Assembly (NCBI GenBank): GCA_037127315.1 | Contig: JBBBDQ010001122.1 | Span: 6,294,501 to 6,358,500 of the forward strand | Length of the DNA stretch: 64,000 nucleotides | Direction: 5' to 3' | Origin: Ascarosepion bandense | Lineage: Eukaryota; Mollusca; Cephalopoda; Sepiida; Sepiidae | Shown: piece by piece, positions 1 to 9,954 of the stretch | How the letters are laid out: each line of letters opens with the position of its first letter | How positions within the stretch are numbered: the stretch's first letter is position 1 | Notes under the pieces: generated by a model | Database searches by the model: none | Told to the model about the DNA's origin: nothing | The model's input: only the letters and a program-made list of their open reading frames with translations | Program-made: the position numbers and the translations under genes

Positions 1-249
1 TGAAAGAAAAATGAATGGATGTAAGTCAAATTTTGATATCCTGGTATCGATATCAAATAAGTTTATTTTCATTGTAAACTGAATTTTGAAGGCTAAATAT
101 GTCCTCTGAGTAAATGGTATCATGGCTGAGACTAAGGACTACAATTATACCTACTTAGAGCCAAACCCAAAGCAAAAACTAAAATAAAAGGGCTGAAAAA
201 ATACAGACATACAGGCAGATAAACAGACACACATACACAAACATCTTGC

Positions 250-295
<46 letters not shown>

Positions 296-588
296 ATTTT
301 CTGCACTATTGTAAGAACTGCAACCTTGAAACTTCTGAATATCGTTTCTTATGTTTTTGTCTATGAGTATCAAATTTGATTAAAATTGGACCACTCCTTC
401 TATAACCTGATTTTTTTGATTATCGATTTTCGGGTGTGCCTTGACACAAAACCTAGCTAAGAACACTCGCAGATGCTTATAGTACAACTGTGTAAATTTT
501 CAAGAAAATTGGTTCAGCTGTTTTGGAGTCTATAGGTAACGGACACACACACACACACACACACAAAGTTCCATTTATAAATAAGTTT

Positions 589-590
<2 letters not shown>
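1..590 (+). repeat. Dispersed repeat R1, copy 1 (cut by window edge)
   Basis: This is one of four related copies (also 7720-8219, 23289-24030, 54266-54999). They share a 5' part near 'CCAGCGTTGC', an internal (TA)n tract, the line 'TTGTAAGAACTGCAACCTTG', and a 3' end 'CCATTTATAAATAAGTTTAG'. A (CA)n tract always precedes the 3' end. I see no coding capacity and cannot name the class; it could be the tail of a non-LTR element or a non-autonomous DNA element. Confidence 0.7.

Positions 591-638
<48 letters not shown>
541..638. repeat. (CA)n and (TA)n microsatellites
   Basis: A CA tract at 541-564 lies within the R1 end. A TA tract at about 594-638 follows. Another TA tract at 254-290 is internal to R1. 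Pure dinucleotide runs, likely polymorphic in length. Confidence 0.9.
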
Positions 639-639
<1 letters not shown>

Positions 640-640
<1 letters not shown>

Positions 641-1075
641 CATTTGTAAACAAGTTATTATGGAATCATGGTTTCTACCTTCAGGCAATTTACCATAACT
701 GATTTTAGCTTTGTTTTTTAAAGTGCTCACATAACAAGGATTTTTATGAACGCACAATTTTCAAAATTAGGAGAAGTTAGAATGTTTTCATCCATGATTC
801 TATGAATCTAATAAGTATTTTTTGGTATGGTTACAATTTCTGTTCTTTCATTTAGTAATTCATTTTTTTTTTTTTTTTTTGGAATAACATAATAGCCAAC
901 TTTTCTTCTTGGTACAGTCTACATATTTTGCCATCGTTGTAAGGCTTGGCTGTTTTCACTATATTCCACGTTTTGTCTGTGTCTTTTTTATATTTTAATT
1001 TCAATTTACACACGTGACTAAAATTTATTAAGTCATACCACAAAGCCATTCTCCATGAAATCAATAAAATTTATA
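640..1075 (-). pseudogene. Penelope-like element, GIY-YIG 3' end and tail, minus strand
   Basis: On the minus strand from 1064 a 70-codon frame reads through 'TWNIVKTAKPYNDGKICRLY' and 'EKLAIMLF'. This is the 'W.I...A.PY..G...C.LC..EKLAI' end of the Penelope-like C-terminal GIY-YIG domain. The non-coding continuation to about 640 matches a second minus-strand piece at 37110-37560, so both copies share a 3' tail. It is 5'-truncated and abuts a plus-strand Penelope copy, giving a head-to-head junction near 1075. Confidence 0.7.
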
Positions 1076-1084
1076 AAAAGGCAC

Positions 1085-2897
1085 CTAGTAACTGGGAAAC
1101 TAGCATAAATAGGTAAGCCAAAAAAATCATTAAGGAACTAAAAATAGAGGCTAGGGTACCCATTTTACATAAACAATAGGCATTCATCACAATCAAAGAC
1201 CACTTCATTAACAACCCACAATATAGATTATTAAACCCTTCAAAAAACTACATTGGCAGAATTAGCAAAATTATCCTAGAGACAGCTTCCACATTAACTA
1301 AGAATGCCTTAGGCATGAACCAATGGAAAAATACAGCTAAAGCAATCAATTGGTTCACAAAAATAAAAGTGAATGCACTTTCATCTAGTTCGATATCTGT
1401 GACCTTTACCCATCTATATCTGAAAAACATTTAACTGCAGCTTTAAATTTGGCTAAAAATTATTGCCCCATCAGTGAAAAATACATCAAAATCATTTAAT
1501 AGGTCCAGAAATCTCTTATTTTATGATGAATGCCTGTGAATAAGAAAAAACAACCCTGATTTTTGCATCTCTATAGGGGCATATGATTCTGCAGAGGCCT
1601 GCAACTTGGTAGGGCTCTTTTTGCTCTGGAATCTTAGGAACATCTTCAAGTTATGTAACACCAGACTTTACTGAGATGACGGATTGATAATCTTCCAAAA
1701 CTAATCCACAAAGAATGGATAAACTCAGAAAGGATTTAATAAAATTTTTCAAAAACCATGATCTTAACATTATTACCTTAACTAATGCTAACGTCGTAAA
1801 TTTTTTCCATGTTACTTTCGACCTGAGCAATGGCCTGTACAAACCAAACAATAAGGACTCACACAATCACACATACATCTTTCAGTATCATCGTATATCA
1901 TTGTTTCATGCATTTTTTAGCAATTGTTGTATAATAAAGTATGATATGATAAGCACCCGAGGATTGCTGAAACATGCATGAAACTCTTTGTGTGTAAAAC
2001 ATAGGATAATATGTATATTTAAAAAGATTATAAAATCTTGGCTGGTAAAATGTGTGAATGTGTGTGTTTGTTGACCGGTGACACAACCACACATACCTCA
2101 ACAGGAAATCAAATCATCTCCAATGAATCATCAACAACCTACATAAATCTATCTAATTTTGTTTAAGTAATAAGGAAATTTTTGACAATTCTAAAATGAT
2201 ATACATTAATACTTTACAAAAAGTAAACTCAACACTAGTTTAGAACAGGCAAAAATAAGCAGAAATCACATAAATGTAACATTATTTGGTTTAACCCACC
2301 CTTCAGTCATAACGTTCAAACTAACATTGGTAAACTATTTCATAATTCACAAACATTTCTACCATTCACCCATACCCCAAAAATCTTCAACAAAAACAAT
2401 GTCAAAGTTAGTTATAGTTGTGTTAAAAACATAGATAAAGACATTTCACAACATAATGTTATGATATCAAATAAATATTTACCCCATATAAATAACATCT
2501 GTCATCCAACTAATAGCAAAAATGACCCTTTTAAAAATAATTGCAGCTGCCGAAAAAATAAAACCTGCCCATTGAATGATCACTGTATGTTCAAAAGTAT
2601 TGTTTATAGAGCTCAAATTCATTTGGATGATAATGATGTTAAATTTTACTTTGGAAGTACTTCTAACAGATAACAGTTAACAACCACATGTTGTCTTTAA
2701 AGAACAGTAAATACGGCAAAAATACTGCTTTATCCATACATTATTGGAAATTAAAAAATAACAGCGAGAACCCAATTAATACCTGGAATATTGTAGCTAA
2801 ATCCAAACATTACATTAAAAAAGGAGGTAAATGTAATCTATGCCTTTTAGAAAAACTTGTCATCTTAAACCATATCAATAATCCAAATTTACTGAAT
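1085..2897 (+). pseudogene. Penelope-like retroelement ORF (RT plus GIY-YIG), broken
   Basis: Plus-strand translation shows pieces of a Penelope-like reverse transcriptase in order: 'FITIKDH' and 'LLNPSKNYIGRISK' (about 1190-1275), 'FDICDLYPSIS' (about 1390), the catalytic YxDD box at 1669-1680, and 'LRKDLIKFFKNHDL' to 'VVNFFHVTFDLSNG' (about 1720-1840). A Cys-rich 'NCSCRKNKTCPLNDHC' (about 2540) and GIY-YIG motif 'FYFGSTSNR' follow, ending 'KCNLCLLEKLVIL'. Frame changes and stops occur throughout, including TGA inside the YxDD box. A 211-bp element interrupts the ORF at 1877-2087. The PLE carries its own endonuclease in the same protein (family knowledge). This copy is dead. Confidence 0.85.
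1877..2087. mobile_element. 211-bp hairpin-forming insertion inside the Penelope ORF
   Basis: The insertion is flanked by 'CACACATAC' at 1868-1876 and 2088-2096, extendable to a 15/16 imperfect duplication. Removing it rejoins the Penelope frame. It contains inverted segments 'TTTCATGCA...AGCAAT' and 'ATTGCTG...TGCATGAAA', and then 'AAACATAGGATAATATG'. The same parts flank the 35-bp array at 3690-4790. It may be a small non-autonomous derivative of a Penelope terminal repeat. Confidence 0.7.
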
Positions 2898-3422
2898 TAA
2901 AAATGTGATTTAATGACCACATGCTGTCATAGAAAATACACTTACTTATATTCTTAGACCCGGATTGATAAAGATTCCTCTTTACATTTGTCTATCTATT
3001 TCTTTCTTCCGCAATATTACTTTTAACAATTATGAATTAAACCCTTTTTATTCTTGCTCCTTATATTGTTTAATTTTTAATTCTTAATTCTAAATATTAC
3101 TTCTTCATTTTTCTTCTCATTTTTACTTTATTTTATTTTATCTTATTTTTATTTAAAATTTAAATTTTCCCTACATTTTTTATGTACATGTAATATTTGA
3201 ATATTTAAATTTTTAGGACTCATGATTTATGATCCTTTGATTTCTTCTCTCTGCGTTCTTATAATTTTTATTTTTATTTTAAATTTTTCTCCACATGTAA
3301 CTGTAGAATATTTAAATTTTTAATATTGTTATTAAAAAAGCAGTAACTTAACTTTATAAGATTTAATTCCCATGAACATCAAGTGAACTTAAATTCAAAT
3401 CTATTAAACTGTCTGTTTGAAA
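2898..3422 (+). mobile_element. AT-rich 3' non-coding tail of the Penelope copy
   Basis: Very T-rich DNA lies between the GIY-YIG stop and the hammerhead-like motif. Its distal part (about 3355-3422) closely resembles 55855-55931, which also precedes a hammerhead-like motif. I infer it is the element's 3' tail running into a pseudo-LTR. No ORF of note. Confidence 0.55.
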
Positions 3423-3470
3423 TATGCACCTGATGATTGCATAACGCATGAAACTCCGAGTTGTGCCATA
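3423..3470 (+). ncRNA. Hammerhead ribozyme-like motif, Penelope 3' region
   Basis: Core CTGATGA (3430-3436) and GAA-A (3450-3453) are present. Helix I pairs GCAC (3426-3429) with GTGC (3463-3466) and extends TAT/ATA past a bulged C. Helix III is ACT/AGT with a 3-base loop, followed by T (3462) at the cleavage position. Helix II is weak: TGC/GCA with a U-U mismatch next to the core. Type I hammerheads with very short helix III are known from Penelope-like elements; this copy may be poorly active because of helix II. Confidence 0.6.
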
Positions 3471-3497
3471 GACATAGGATAATGTGTAAATTTATTA

Positions 3498-3498
<1 letters not shown>

Positions 3499-3578
<80 letters not shown>

Positions 3579-3580
3579 AT
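3499..3580. repeat. Compound (TA)n(CA)n(TA)n microsatellite
   Basis: A TA tract, a CA tract of about 50 bases and another TA tract run without interruption directly after the hammerhead-like motif. Confidence 0.95.
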
Positions 3581-3689
3581 ACAGCTCTGTTCATATATTG
3601 AGCACTGTTTTATTAACACCTGAATAATAATAATACTATACATATGTACACCCTCCTCATATGAATATTTATTCATTTATGTCACTATG

Positions 3690-4790
3690 TTAATAAATAT
3701 ACATATTATCCTATGTTTTACTTGTGACTTGCAGTTTCATGCATCTTTCAGCATCATCGTATATCATTGTTTCATGCATCTTTCAGTATCATCGTGTATC
3801 ATTGTTTCATGCATCTTTCAGTATCATCGTGTATCATTGTTTCATGCATCTTTTCATATCATCGTGTATCATTGTTTCATGCATCTTTTCATATCATTGT
3901 GTATCATTGTTTCATGCATGTTTCCGTATCATCGTGTATCATTGTTTCATGCATATTTCAATATCATCGTATCATTGTTTCATGCATATTTCAGTATCAT
4001 TGTGTATCATTGTTTCATGCATTTTTCAGTATCATCGTATATCATTTTCATGCATCTTTCAGTATCATCATGTATCATTGTTTCATGCATCTTTCAGTAT
4101 CATCATGTACCATTGTTTCATGCATCTTTCATTATTGTATGTCATTGTTTCATGCATCTTTCAGTATCATCGTGTATCATTGTTTCATGCATCTTTCAGT
4201 ATCATCGTGTATCATTGTTTCATGCATCTTTCAGTATCATCGTGTATCATTGTTTCATGCATCTTTTCATATCATCGTGTATCATTGTTTCATGCATCTT
4301 TTCATATCATTGTGTATCATTGTTTCATGCATGTTTCCGTATCATCGTGTATCATTGTTTCATGCATATTTCAGTATCATCATGTATCATTGTTTCATGC
4401 ATATTTCAGTATCATTGTGTATCATTGTTTCATGCATTTTTCAGTATCATCGTATATCATTGTTTCATGCATCTTTCAGTATCATCATGTATCATTGTTT
4501 CATGCATCTTTCAGTATCATCATGTATCATTGTTTCATGCATCTTTCATTATTGTATGTCATTGTTTCATGCATCTTTCAGTATCATTGTGTATCACTGC
4601 TTCATGTATCTTTCAGCAATTGTATAATAAAGTATGATATGATAAGCACTCGAGGATTGCTGAAAGATGCATGAAACTCTGATTTGTGTGTAAAACATAG
4701 GATAATGTGTATATTTAAAAAAGATTATAAAATCTTGGATGGTAAAATGCGTGAATGTGTGTGTTTATTGATCAGTGACATTAGTGTATG
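3690..4790. repeat. 35-bp minisatellite (about 25 units) inside an inverted-repeat element
   Basis: The unit, near 'TATCATTGTTTCATGCATC' plus 'TTTCAGTATCATCGTG', repeats about every 35 bases from about 3738 to 4610 with few changes. The left flank 'CATATTATCCTATGTTTTAC' is the inverted complement of the right flank 'TAAAACATAGGATAATGTG', so the array sits between inverted arms. The same arms with a single unit occur at 1877-2087. As 35 is not a multiple of three, each frame cycles through all phases and stays open; the long frames are a by-product. Confidence 0.9.
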
Positions 4791-4811
4791 TGTGCATGAT
4801 AAAATGAAATA

Positions 4812-5070
4812 CATTTCTGTTTAAATTTGTTGTGAAATAATGTATACAAGTGTCATGTTCATAGCAAGTTTTTTTTTATAAAAAATAAAATTGAATGTCA
4901 AGTTTTTGTGGTTGGAATCTTTCATTGAATTAATTAGTATATATTATACTACTAATTTTAGTAGTATAATACATACAAATTCAATTAAATTTATTTCTAA
5001 AAAAAATGGTTACAAACATGACACTTGTATATATTATTTCGCTACAAATTTATTTAGAAACATTTCTTAC
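4812..5070. repeat. Imperfect palindrome, about 255 bp
   Basis: The arms, with 'ATACAAGTGTCATGTT' at about 4851 and 'AACATGACACTTGTAT' at about 5015, extend in both directions and meet near 4951 at 'TACTACTAATTTTAGTAGTA'. The left arm has an extra segment of about 35 bases. The structure would fold into one long hairpin and looks like a foldback/MITE. Very AT-rich, no coding signal. Confidence 0.75.
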
Positions 5071-5161
5071 TTTGTTCTTTATTTATTCTATCATATATAT
5101 ATCATTCATTCATTAAAAAATAAGAACACTCTCAGCTACTGGCGTACATAACATGCTAAAA

Positions 5162-5325
5162 GTCTGCCTTCTTATACCAAGTGTCCATAGCTCAGAGGTA
5201 GAATTGCCGACTGATGTAAATTTGGTCAGGTTTCAATTTTGGCTAAAAGCAATCGGATGTCTAACCGTATTGATGAGTTATGAAGCAGTGAAACACATCT
5301 GTCTGCGGATGACTATATATAGATA
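5162..5325 (+). mobile_element. tRNA-like SINE (type T), plus strand
   Basis: 'CATAGCTCAGAGGTAGAAT' resembles a tRNA 5' part with A box, and 'GGTCAGGTTTCAAT' the B box about 30 bases on. The rest is 'TGATGAGTTATGAAGCAGTG' and 'ATCTGTCTGCGGATGACTATA'. Minus-strand relatives are at 47393-47572, 47602-47790 and 51376-51558. It is a SINE and not a tRNA gene: no 3' acceptor stem closes. Confidence 0.75.
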
Positions 5326-5542
5326 GATTTAAAAAGGCAAGAGGGCATTTTTTTCCTCTTCCTTAAGGAATCTTTTCATGTCAACACTTCATTAGAAGGC
5401 AGTGGAATCAAGTTTTTGAAGGAAGTGAAAGAACAGGTAGCTTAAAACTCACTACTCATGCATTTACTTTTATAAAGTGTACTCAATACAGAGTACAGTT
5501 TAATATTGTAATTTTATTATTACAATGGTTCATAAAAGCATT

Positions 5543-5601
5543 ATATCACTACACAAAAATTTTCATGTTTCAGAACAATACTGTTCTTCTTCAGGTGATA
5601 T
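5543..5601 (-). ncRNA. Hammerhead ribozyme, strong candidate
   Basis: Read on the minus strand from 5601 to 5543. Helix I ATATCAC pairs with GTGATAT, 7 of 7. The core is CTGAAGA (position 7 of the hammerhead core is free). Helix II AGAACA/TGTTCT is 6 of 6 with loop GTAT. GAA-A follows. Helix III is an 18-base hairpin starting ACAT and ending GTGT (with G-U pairs). The cleavage site is GTA, directly before the 3' strand of helix I. Every invariant core base is present. It lies about 880 bp (about 560 bp without the inserted SINE) downstream of the minus-strand Penelope GIY-YIG end, so it is probably that element's terminal-repeat ribozyme. Confidence 0.85.
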
Positions 5602-5966
5602 TTTAAAATAAATGGTGAAAATGATTTATTTAGAAAATATAAGATGAATTCATAGTCATTTAGAAAACAAAGTGGTAGTTGGAGTATATGCTTGTAGGTA
5701 TGTCAATATTGTTCAATCAAAAATGAGAATTAGGTTGAACTATGAAGTTGAAGATTTGGGTTGTGAAAGGAAACAGCGTCAAGACATGTTACTTTTTAAT
5801 TTTTTCTGGGTAAGATACATATATTATTTAAATAGGTAGAAAGTAATTTTTAACAGCATATTGGATTTTAGGTTTTTTTTATTTTTTTAAAATTTATTTT
5901 GTACTACCTCATGAGTAAAGGGGTGGAATGTTTAGGTTAGAATTAAATCATAGTATACTAAGGTAT

Positions 5967-6275
5967 GGGGATGTGCGTTGTGGTTCAGTGGATATCGGCT
6001 TGGAACGAGAAATTGGGGAGCCTAGTTTGAATTCCAGTTGAATCCATTGTATTCACTTATGCACAAATACCCTTGGGAAAGGTATTAATCCATCTCTTCC
6101 CTCCAGTTATGGGTTAAATAGCAGGACAGATTGGATTCTATAGCCTTGGTCAGCAACCAATCTACCGCAGAAAGCAATAGCAACCTACTGCGGGATAACC
6201 TTCTGCCCAGTCAGTCATGTCTCGAAAGAGACATGATCGCCCAAGCGTGTTTCACGTATGGCACTTAACTGACTG
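5967..6275 (+). mobile_element. SINE type A, full-length, with 12-bp target-site duplication
   Basis: Flanked by 'ATACTAAGGTAT' at 5955-5966 and 6276-6287. It starts 'GATGTGCGTTGTGGTTCAGTG' (A-box-like), has a B-box-like 'GTTTGAATTCC', then a body with 'CCCTTGGGAAAGGTATTAAT'. A 3' part with the hairpin 'ATGTCTCGAAAGAGACAT' ends 'TTAACTGACTGA'. No poly(A) tail is present. Copies: 6764-7071 (-), 49630-49905 (+), and parts near 63580-64000. Confidence 0.9.
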
Positions 6276-6479
6276 ATACTAAGGTATATTGTAGTTAAGA
6301 AAAATAAATAAGTATTGTGTGGATTATTTATTTTAGTAAAGTAATTTTTAATTTTTAAGTTATATTGGAGCATAAGTTATAAATAAAACATTGTAATTAA
6401 TTAAATTTTAAAGAAAAATACTTTTGATGTTTACATAAAACCGTCAATTCATCTCTGTGATTTAGTAGTTCTTTATTTT

Positions 6480-7605
6480 AGGGAACTTTAAAATCTGCAG
6501 CTTTTTTATTCAGACACAGAGGGTAGATGTTGTAGAATGACTTACAGATTCTTTTTTTTTTCTAGAATTTTCCATTTTACATTGGTTTTTTTTTTTTTTT
6601 GTATTTTTTAACTTCCAAAAATATGCAGAAAGGGTTCTTTGGTTTAGGTACCTGTTATTTCTTAAGGAAGTTAAGTGCATATACCAACACTGTTTAAAAG
6701 TGTTCTTAGTAGATCCAATGTAAACTTTTTTAATAGTTGGGTTTACATTTGATGTTATATTGGTCAGTCAGTTAAGTGCCATACGTGATACACGCTTGGG
6801 CGATCATGTCTCGAAAGAGACATGACTGACCGGGCAGAAGATTATCCCGCAGTAGGTTGCCATTGCTTTCTGCGGTAGACTGGTTGCCGACCAAGGCTAT
6901 AGAACCCAATCTGTCCTGTTATTTAACCCATAACTGGAAGGAATAGACAGATTAATACCTTTCCCAAGGGTATTTGCGCGTAAGTGAATGCAATGAATTC
7001 ATCTGGAATTTGAACTCGGTTCCCCGATTTCTCGTTCCAAGCCGATATCCACTGTACCACAACGCACATCCGTTATATTGGTAATCAGTAGAATTTGTTA
7101 GACACCTATTTTCCAGTGGGCAATTGTTAGGATTTTGAAAATTACATAAATTTGTATTATTGTTATTTTCATTATTTTGATAATTATTATTATTTTGGTT
7201 TATATGCTGATCTAAGATTTTATTATTATGATTTTTAATAAATTTTTCTAGATTATTTGTACAATTATTGATGAGTAATAATCAACTATGTCAAATGGAT
7301 TTTAAGAACACTTGTTTTTATGCTTTATATTGCAAAACCAATTTATGACATCAGTTGTATAAGTCCACTGTAGTAATCTAAGATTCTGTTTGATTTGGTT
7401 ATTAATCTGTTCTAGAATATTTTTACCAATTTCTGGCCTGGTGGGGTTAATGATTCTAGTGGATAGATTTGTCTCAAAATTAGGTTTATGCTCTTTTAAA
7501 ATTATGTTATCTTCTTTAGTACAAAGTTTAATAACTTTGTCACTAATTTTGAAATCAAGACAATATATTGTTTAAAGATATCAAACAATGATTTTTCACA
7601 AAATT
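6480..7605 (-). pseudogene. Penelope-like retroelement, minus strand, split by a SINE
   Basis: Minus-strand translation from about 7600 downward gives 'LKEHKPNFETN' and 'RIINPTRPEIGKNI' (RT finger region) and then 'PFDIVDYYSSI'. Past a frame change it gives 'CPLENRCLTNS', and beyond the inserted SINE 'KVYIGSTKNTFK' with 'LSAYFWKLKN' of the GIY-YIG domain. Much of the RT between 'YYSSI' and the Cys-rich region is missing. The tail runs on toward the hammerhead at 5601-5543. Confidence 0.8.
6764..7071 (-). mobile_element. SINE type A inserted in the Penelope copy, 10-bp target-site duplication
   Basis: Flanked by 'GTTATATTGG' at 6754-6763 and 7072-7081. It is the same family as 5967-6275 but inverted, and nearly the same length (308 versus 309 bp). 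The two form a widely spaced inverted pair. The insertion post-dates the Penelope copy it interrupts. Confidence 0.92.
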
Positions 7606-7719
7606 TCTAGGATATCATACGGTCGTATTTATATAATTTGATTCTGATAAGCTCAATGCTATGGAATCATTCTACTGTCATTAAAACAAACATGAATGGT
7701 AGATTTATAAATATGTAAG

Positions 7720-8219
7720 ACTAGCAGTATAGTCCAGCGTTGCTTGGGTGTAATGAAAGCTTTAAAACTAATCCATGGTCCTGGAGCTCAGACTCAGCCT
7801 AAAGAATATTTGTCTGAAGTTTGTGGATTTGTATAGAGGACATACGGACAGATAAACAGACACACACACACAAACATCTTGCCATTTTTATATATATATA
7901 TATATATATTATCGATTTTCTGCACTATTGTAAGAACTGCAACCTTGAAACTTCTGAATATCGTTTCTTATGTCATTGTCTATGAGTGTATCAAATTTGA
8001 TTAAAATCAGACCACTCCTTCTATGACCTGATTTTTTCGATTATCAATTTTCTATATTTATCGGGGGTACCTTGACCAAAAACCTAACTAAGAACACTCG
8101 CAGACGCTTATAGTACAACTGTGTAAATTTTAAAGAAAATTGGTTCAGCTATTTTGGAGTCTATAGGTAATGGATACACACACACAACAGACACAGTTCC
8201 ATTTATAAATAAGTTTAGA
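7720..8219 (+). repeat. Dispersed repeat R1, copy 2 (internally shortened)
   Basis: Starts 'ACTAGCAGTATAGTCCAGCG' and ends at the shared 'CCATTTATAAATAAGTTTAG'. It lacks the internal part seen at 23425-23640. A TA tract is present at the usual place. Confidence 0.8.
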
Positions 8220-8227
8220 TAGATAGA

Positions 8228-8457
8228 TTCTGGCAAAAAAATTAGTCCAGCTCAACACTTTCCTAGCTGCAAACTTAGCAACTGATTCAATATACTGTTT
8301 ACACTTCATATCAGCAGAAAATGTTAGTTTGAGTAGGCGCAGTGAGTCACTCGTTTGTCTCTCGGGCAAAAGAGAGCAGTTTTATTTTGGAGGCATTAAA
8401 GTTAACAAGCCATCCCTTGCCCCACTCAAAAACAGATTGTAGGCCATTTCTGGGATT
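8228..8457 (-). pseudogene. CR1/Jockey-like LINE ORF2 fragment
   Basis: On the minus strand, 'LRLLKLTFSADMKCKQYIES' and 'VAKFAARKV' match 'LRLLSLTRTTDLKWNDYIES' and 'KSAAKKV' of the longer relative at 41645-42665. These are reverse-transcriptase C-terminal parts. The fragment is fused directly to the end of R1. Confidence 0.65.
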
Positions 8458-9954
8458 TATTTATTTAACATAGGAAAGAGGATTTTAAATATCCTTTTGA
8501 GAACGATTTTCTTACATTTTTCAGATTTGAATTGTTTTAATATTTGTGAGATAAACTTTTGTCTCAGGCATGTTTTTTGTTAACATTATTTGAAATTAGG
8601 TAAAGTGTTTTTTTTGTTTTTTTTTTGAGGGGTGAGAGGCAAAAGATTGGGTAAATTTGACTGAATTTTATGTTGTAGAACCACGCAATTTACTTTATAT
8701 AGGTAGTTTTTGTAAAAGAGTTTTCAAGTTAAACCTGTCATTTATAACATTCATTGCAACAAGATTCAAATGATGTTCTCTAGTGAAAAGAGGCAGGAAA
8801 AGCATCCATCCAGACTGATCATCTAAAATGAAACCAAAATAAAAAGAAGTGAAAATGAAAGCGAAATGAAGTGAAAATGAAACCAAAAGAAAATTAAATG
8901 GAAACCTCAATGAAATGAAAAGACATAGAAAAAGTAACCATCTGGAAATAATCATCTAAAAATAAAGTATTCAACATGTGTGCCTTTTTAACTAAATTTA
9001 AACATATAACTTAACAAATACTTGGAATTAAGATAAAGTTAGATGAGTTTTGAAATCCCTGGACTGTGGAAGACGAAGTGTCCATTACTAATTTATATTT
9101 ATGAGTTGACTCGGCGTAACTTGGATCATGAAATAACACAGGAAATAAGGAAACACGAAAAGGCGAAAGTAACCAGAACAACAATATATTAACAAAGGTT
9201 ACATAGAGTTGAAAGCATGCAAGTCAAATAAGGAAAGAAAAGTTCTTTCCCTTTGTCTGGAGAGAAACGTAAATGTTCGATAGAAGATTAAATTGAATCA
9301 AGTTCAGTTTGAATAAAGTTAATGTACATACTGTTAATGTTTGTTTCCAATTGGAGTTTTTTTAGTGTTGTGTGTGCATGCTGGTGAGAAATAAAAATTT
9401 GTGCCACCTGCATTTAGTGCGTGTGTGTATGTGTGAGTTAGGTAATAAACATGTCTGCTCTCGCCCGGGATGAAACCCCTAACTGGTGTAGCACGTGACG
9501 CTCCCGGCTTATATCGGCATGCCGTTAGCGCGGGAAAACTAGGGTTATCATGTGAACGCTGAATGACCATGTGTGTGTGGGTGTGAATGTATCAAACCCT
9601 ACAAGACTATCTATTTTCAGACTAGACGCAGCATATAACAATGGAAGATGTTCCAAAAAAGCTAAATGTTCACTTGTGAGCACACTGTTCAGTTTTGTTT
9701 GCTATTTCAGCCTTTTCTCATGTGTATTTTGTATGCAGTCTCCAAACTTTTCTCAGTATTTTTCTTTCTGCTTTTTAGTTGTAAAATACCCTTCTAAAAA
9801 GACTCTCATGATTATGTGTTAAGATCCTCACCAAGGCATGTTAAACACAGGTTGAGTAATGACTCGTTAAAAAAGAATATTTTAGTATGTATGGTTATGT
9901 TAAAGTTATTATTCTTTTCTTATATAAAGCTTTTAAAAGTAAATACATAAACAA
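8458..9954. other. Unassigned stretch; possible LTR-like segment near 9110-9560
   Basis: No exon or confident element. 8580-8640 has T runs. 8820-8890 has short 'GAAATGAA'/'GAAAATGAAACC' iterations. 9440-9545 is unusually GC-rich for this window ('CTCGCCCGGGATGAAACCCC', 'GCATGCCGTTAGCGCGGG'). 9120-9300 loosely resembles the Gypsy LTRs at 13260 and 27225, but not enough to call. Confidence 0.3.

Noticed and set aside
1930..1985. Hammerhead in the 211-bp element (and at 4645-4690)
   Set aside because: The core reads CCGAGGA or TCGAGGA instead of CTGANGA, so invariant bases are lost.
3738..4610. Regular 35-bp repeats suggesting a CRISPR array
   Set aside because: The whole unit repeats with no unique spacers, in an intron-bearing eukaryotic genome.
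3687..4674. Three overlapping plus-strand ORFs of 286-316 codons
   Set aside because: They are one 35-bp minisatellite read in three phases; each has the same Cys/His/Phe-rich periodic peptide and no other coding signal.
5184..5250. tRNA gene
   Set aside because: A- and B-box-like words are present but the arms do not close into a cloverleaf, and dispersed copies share a long extra body.
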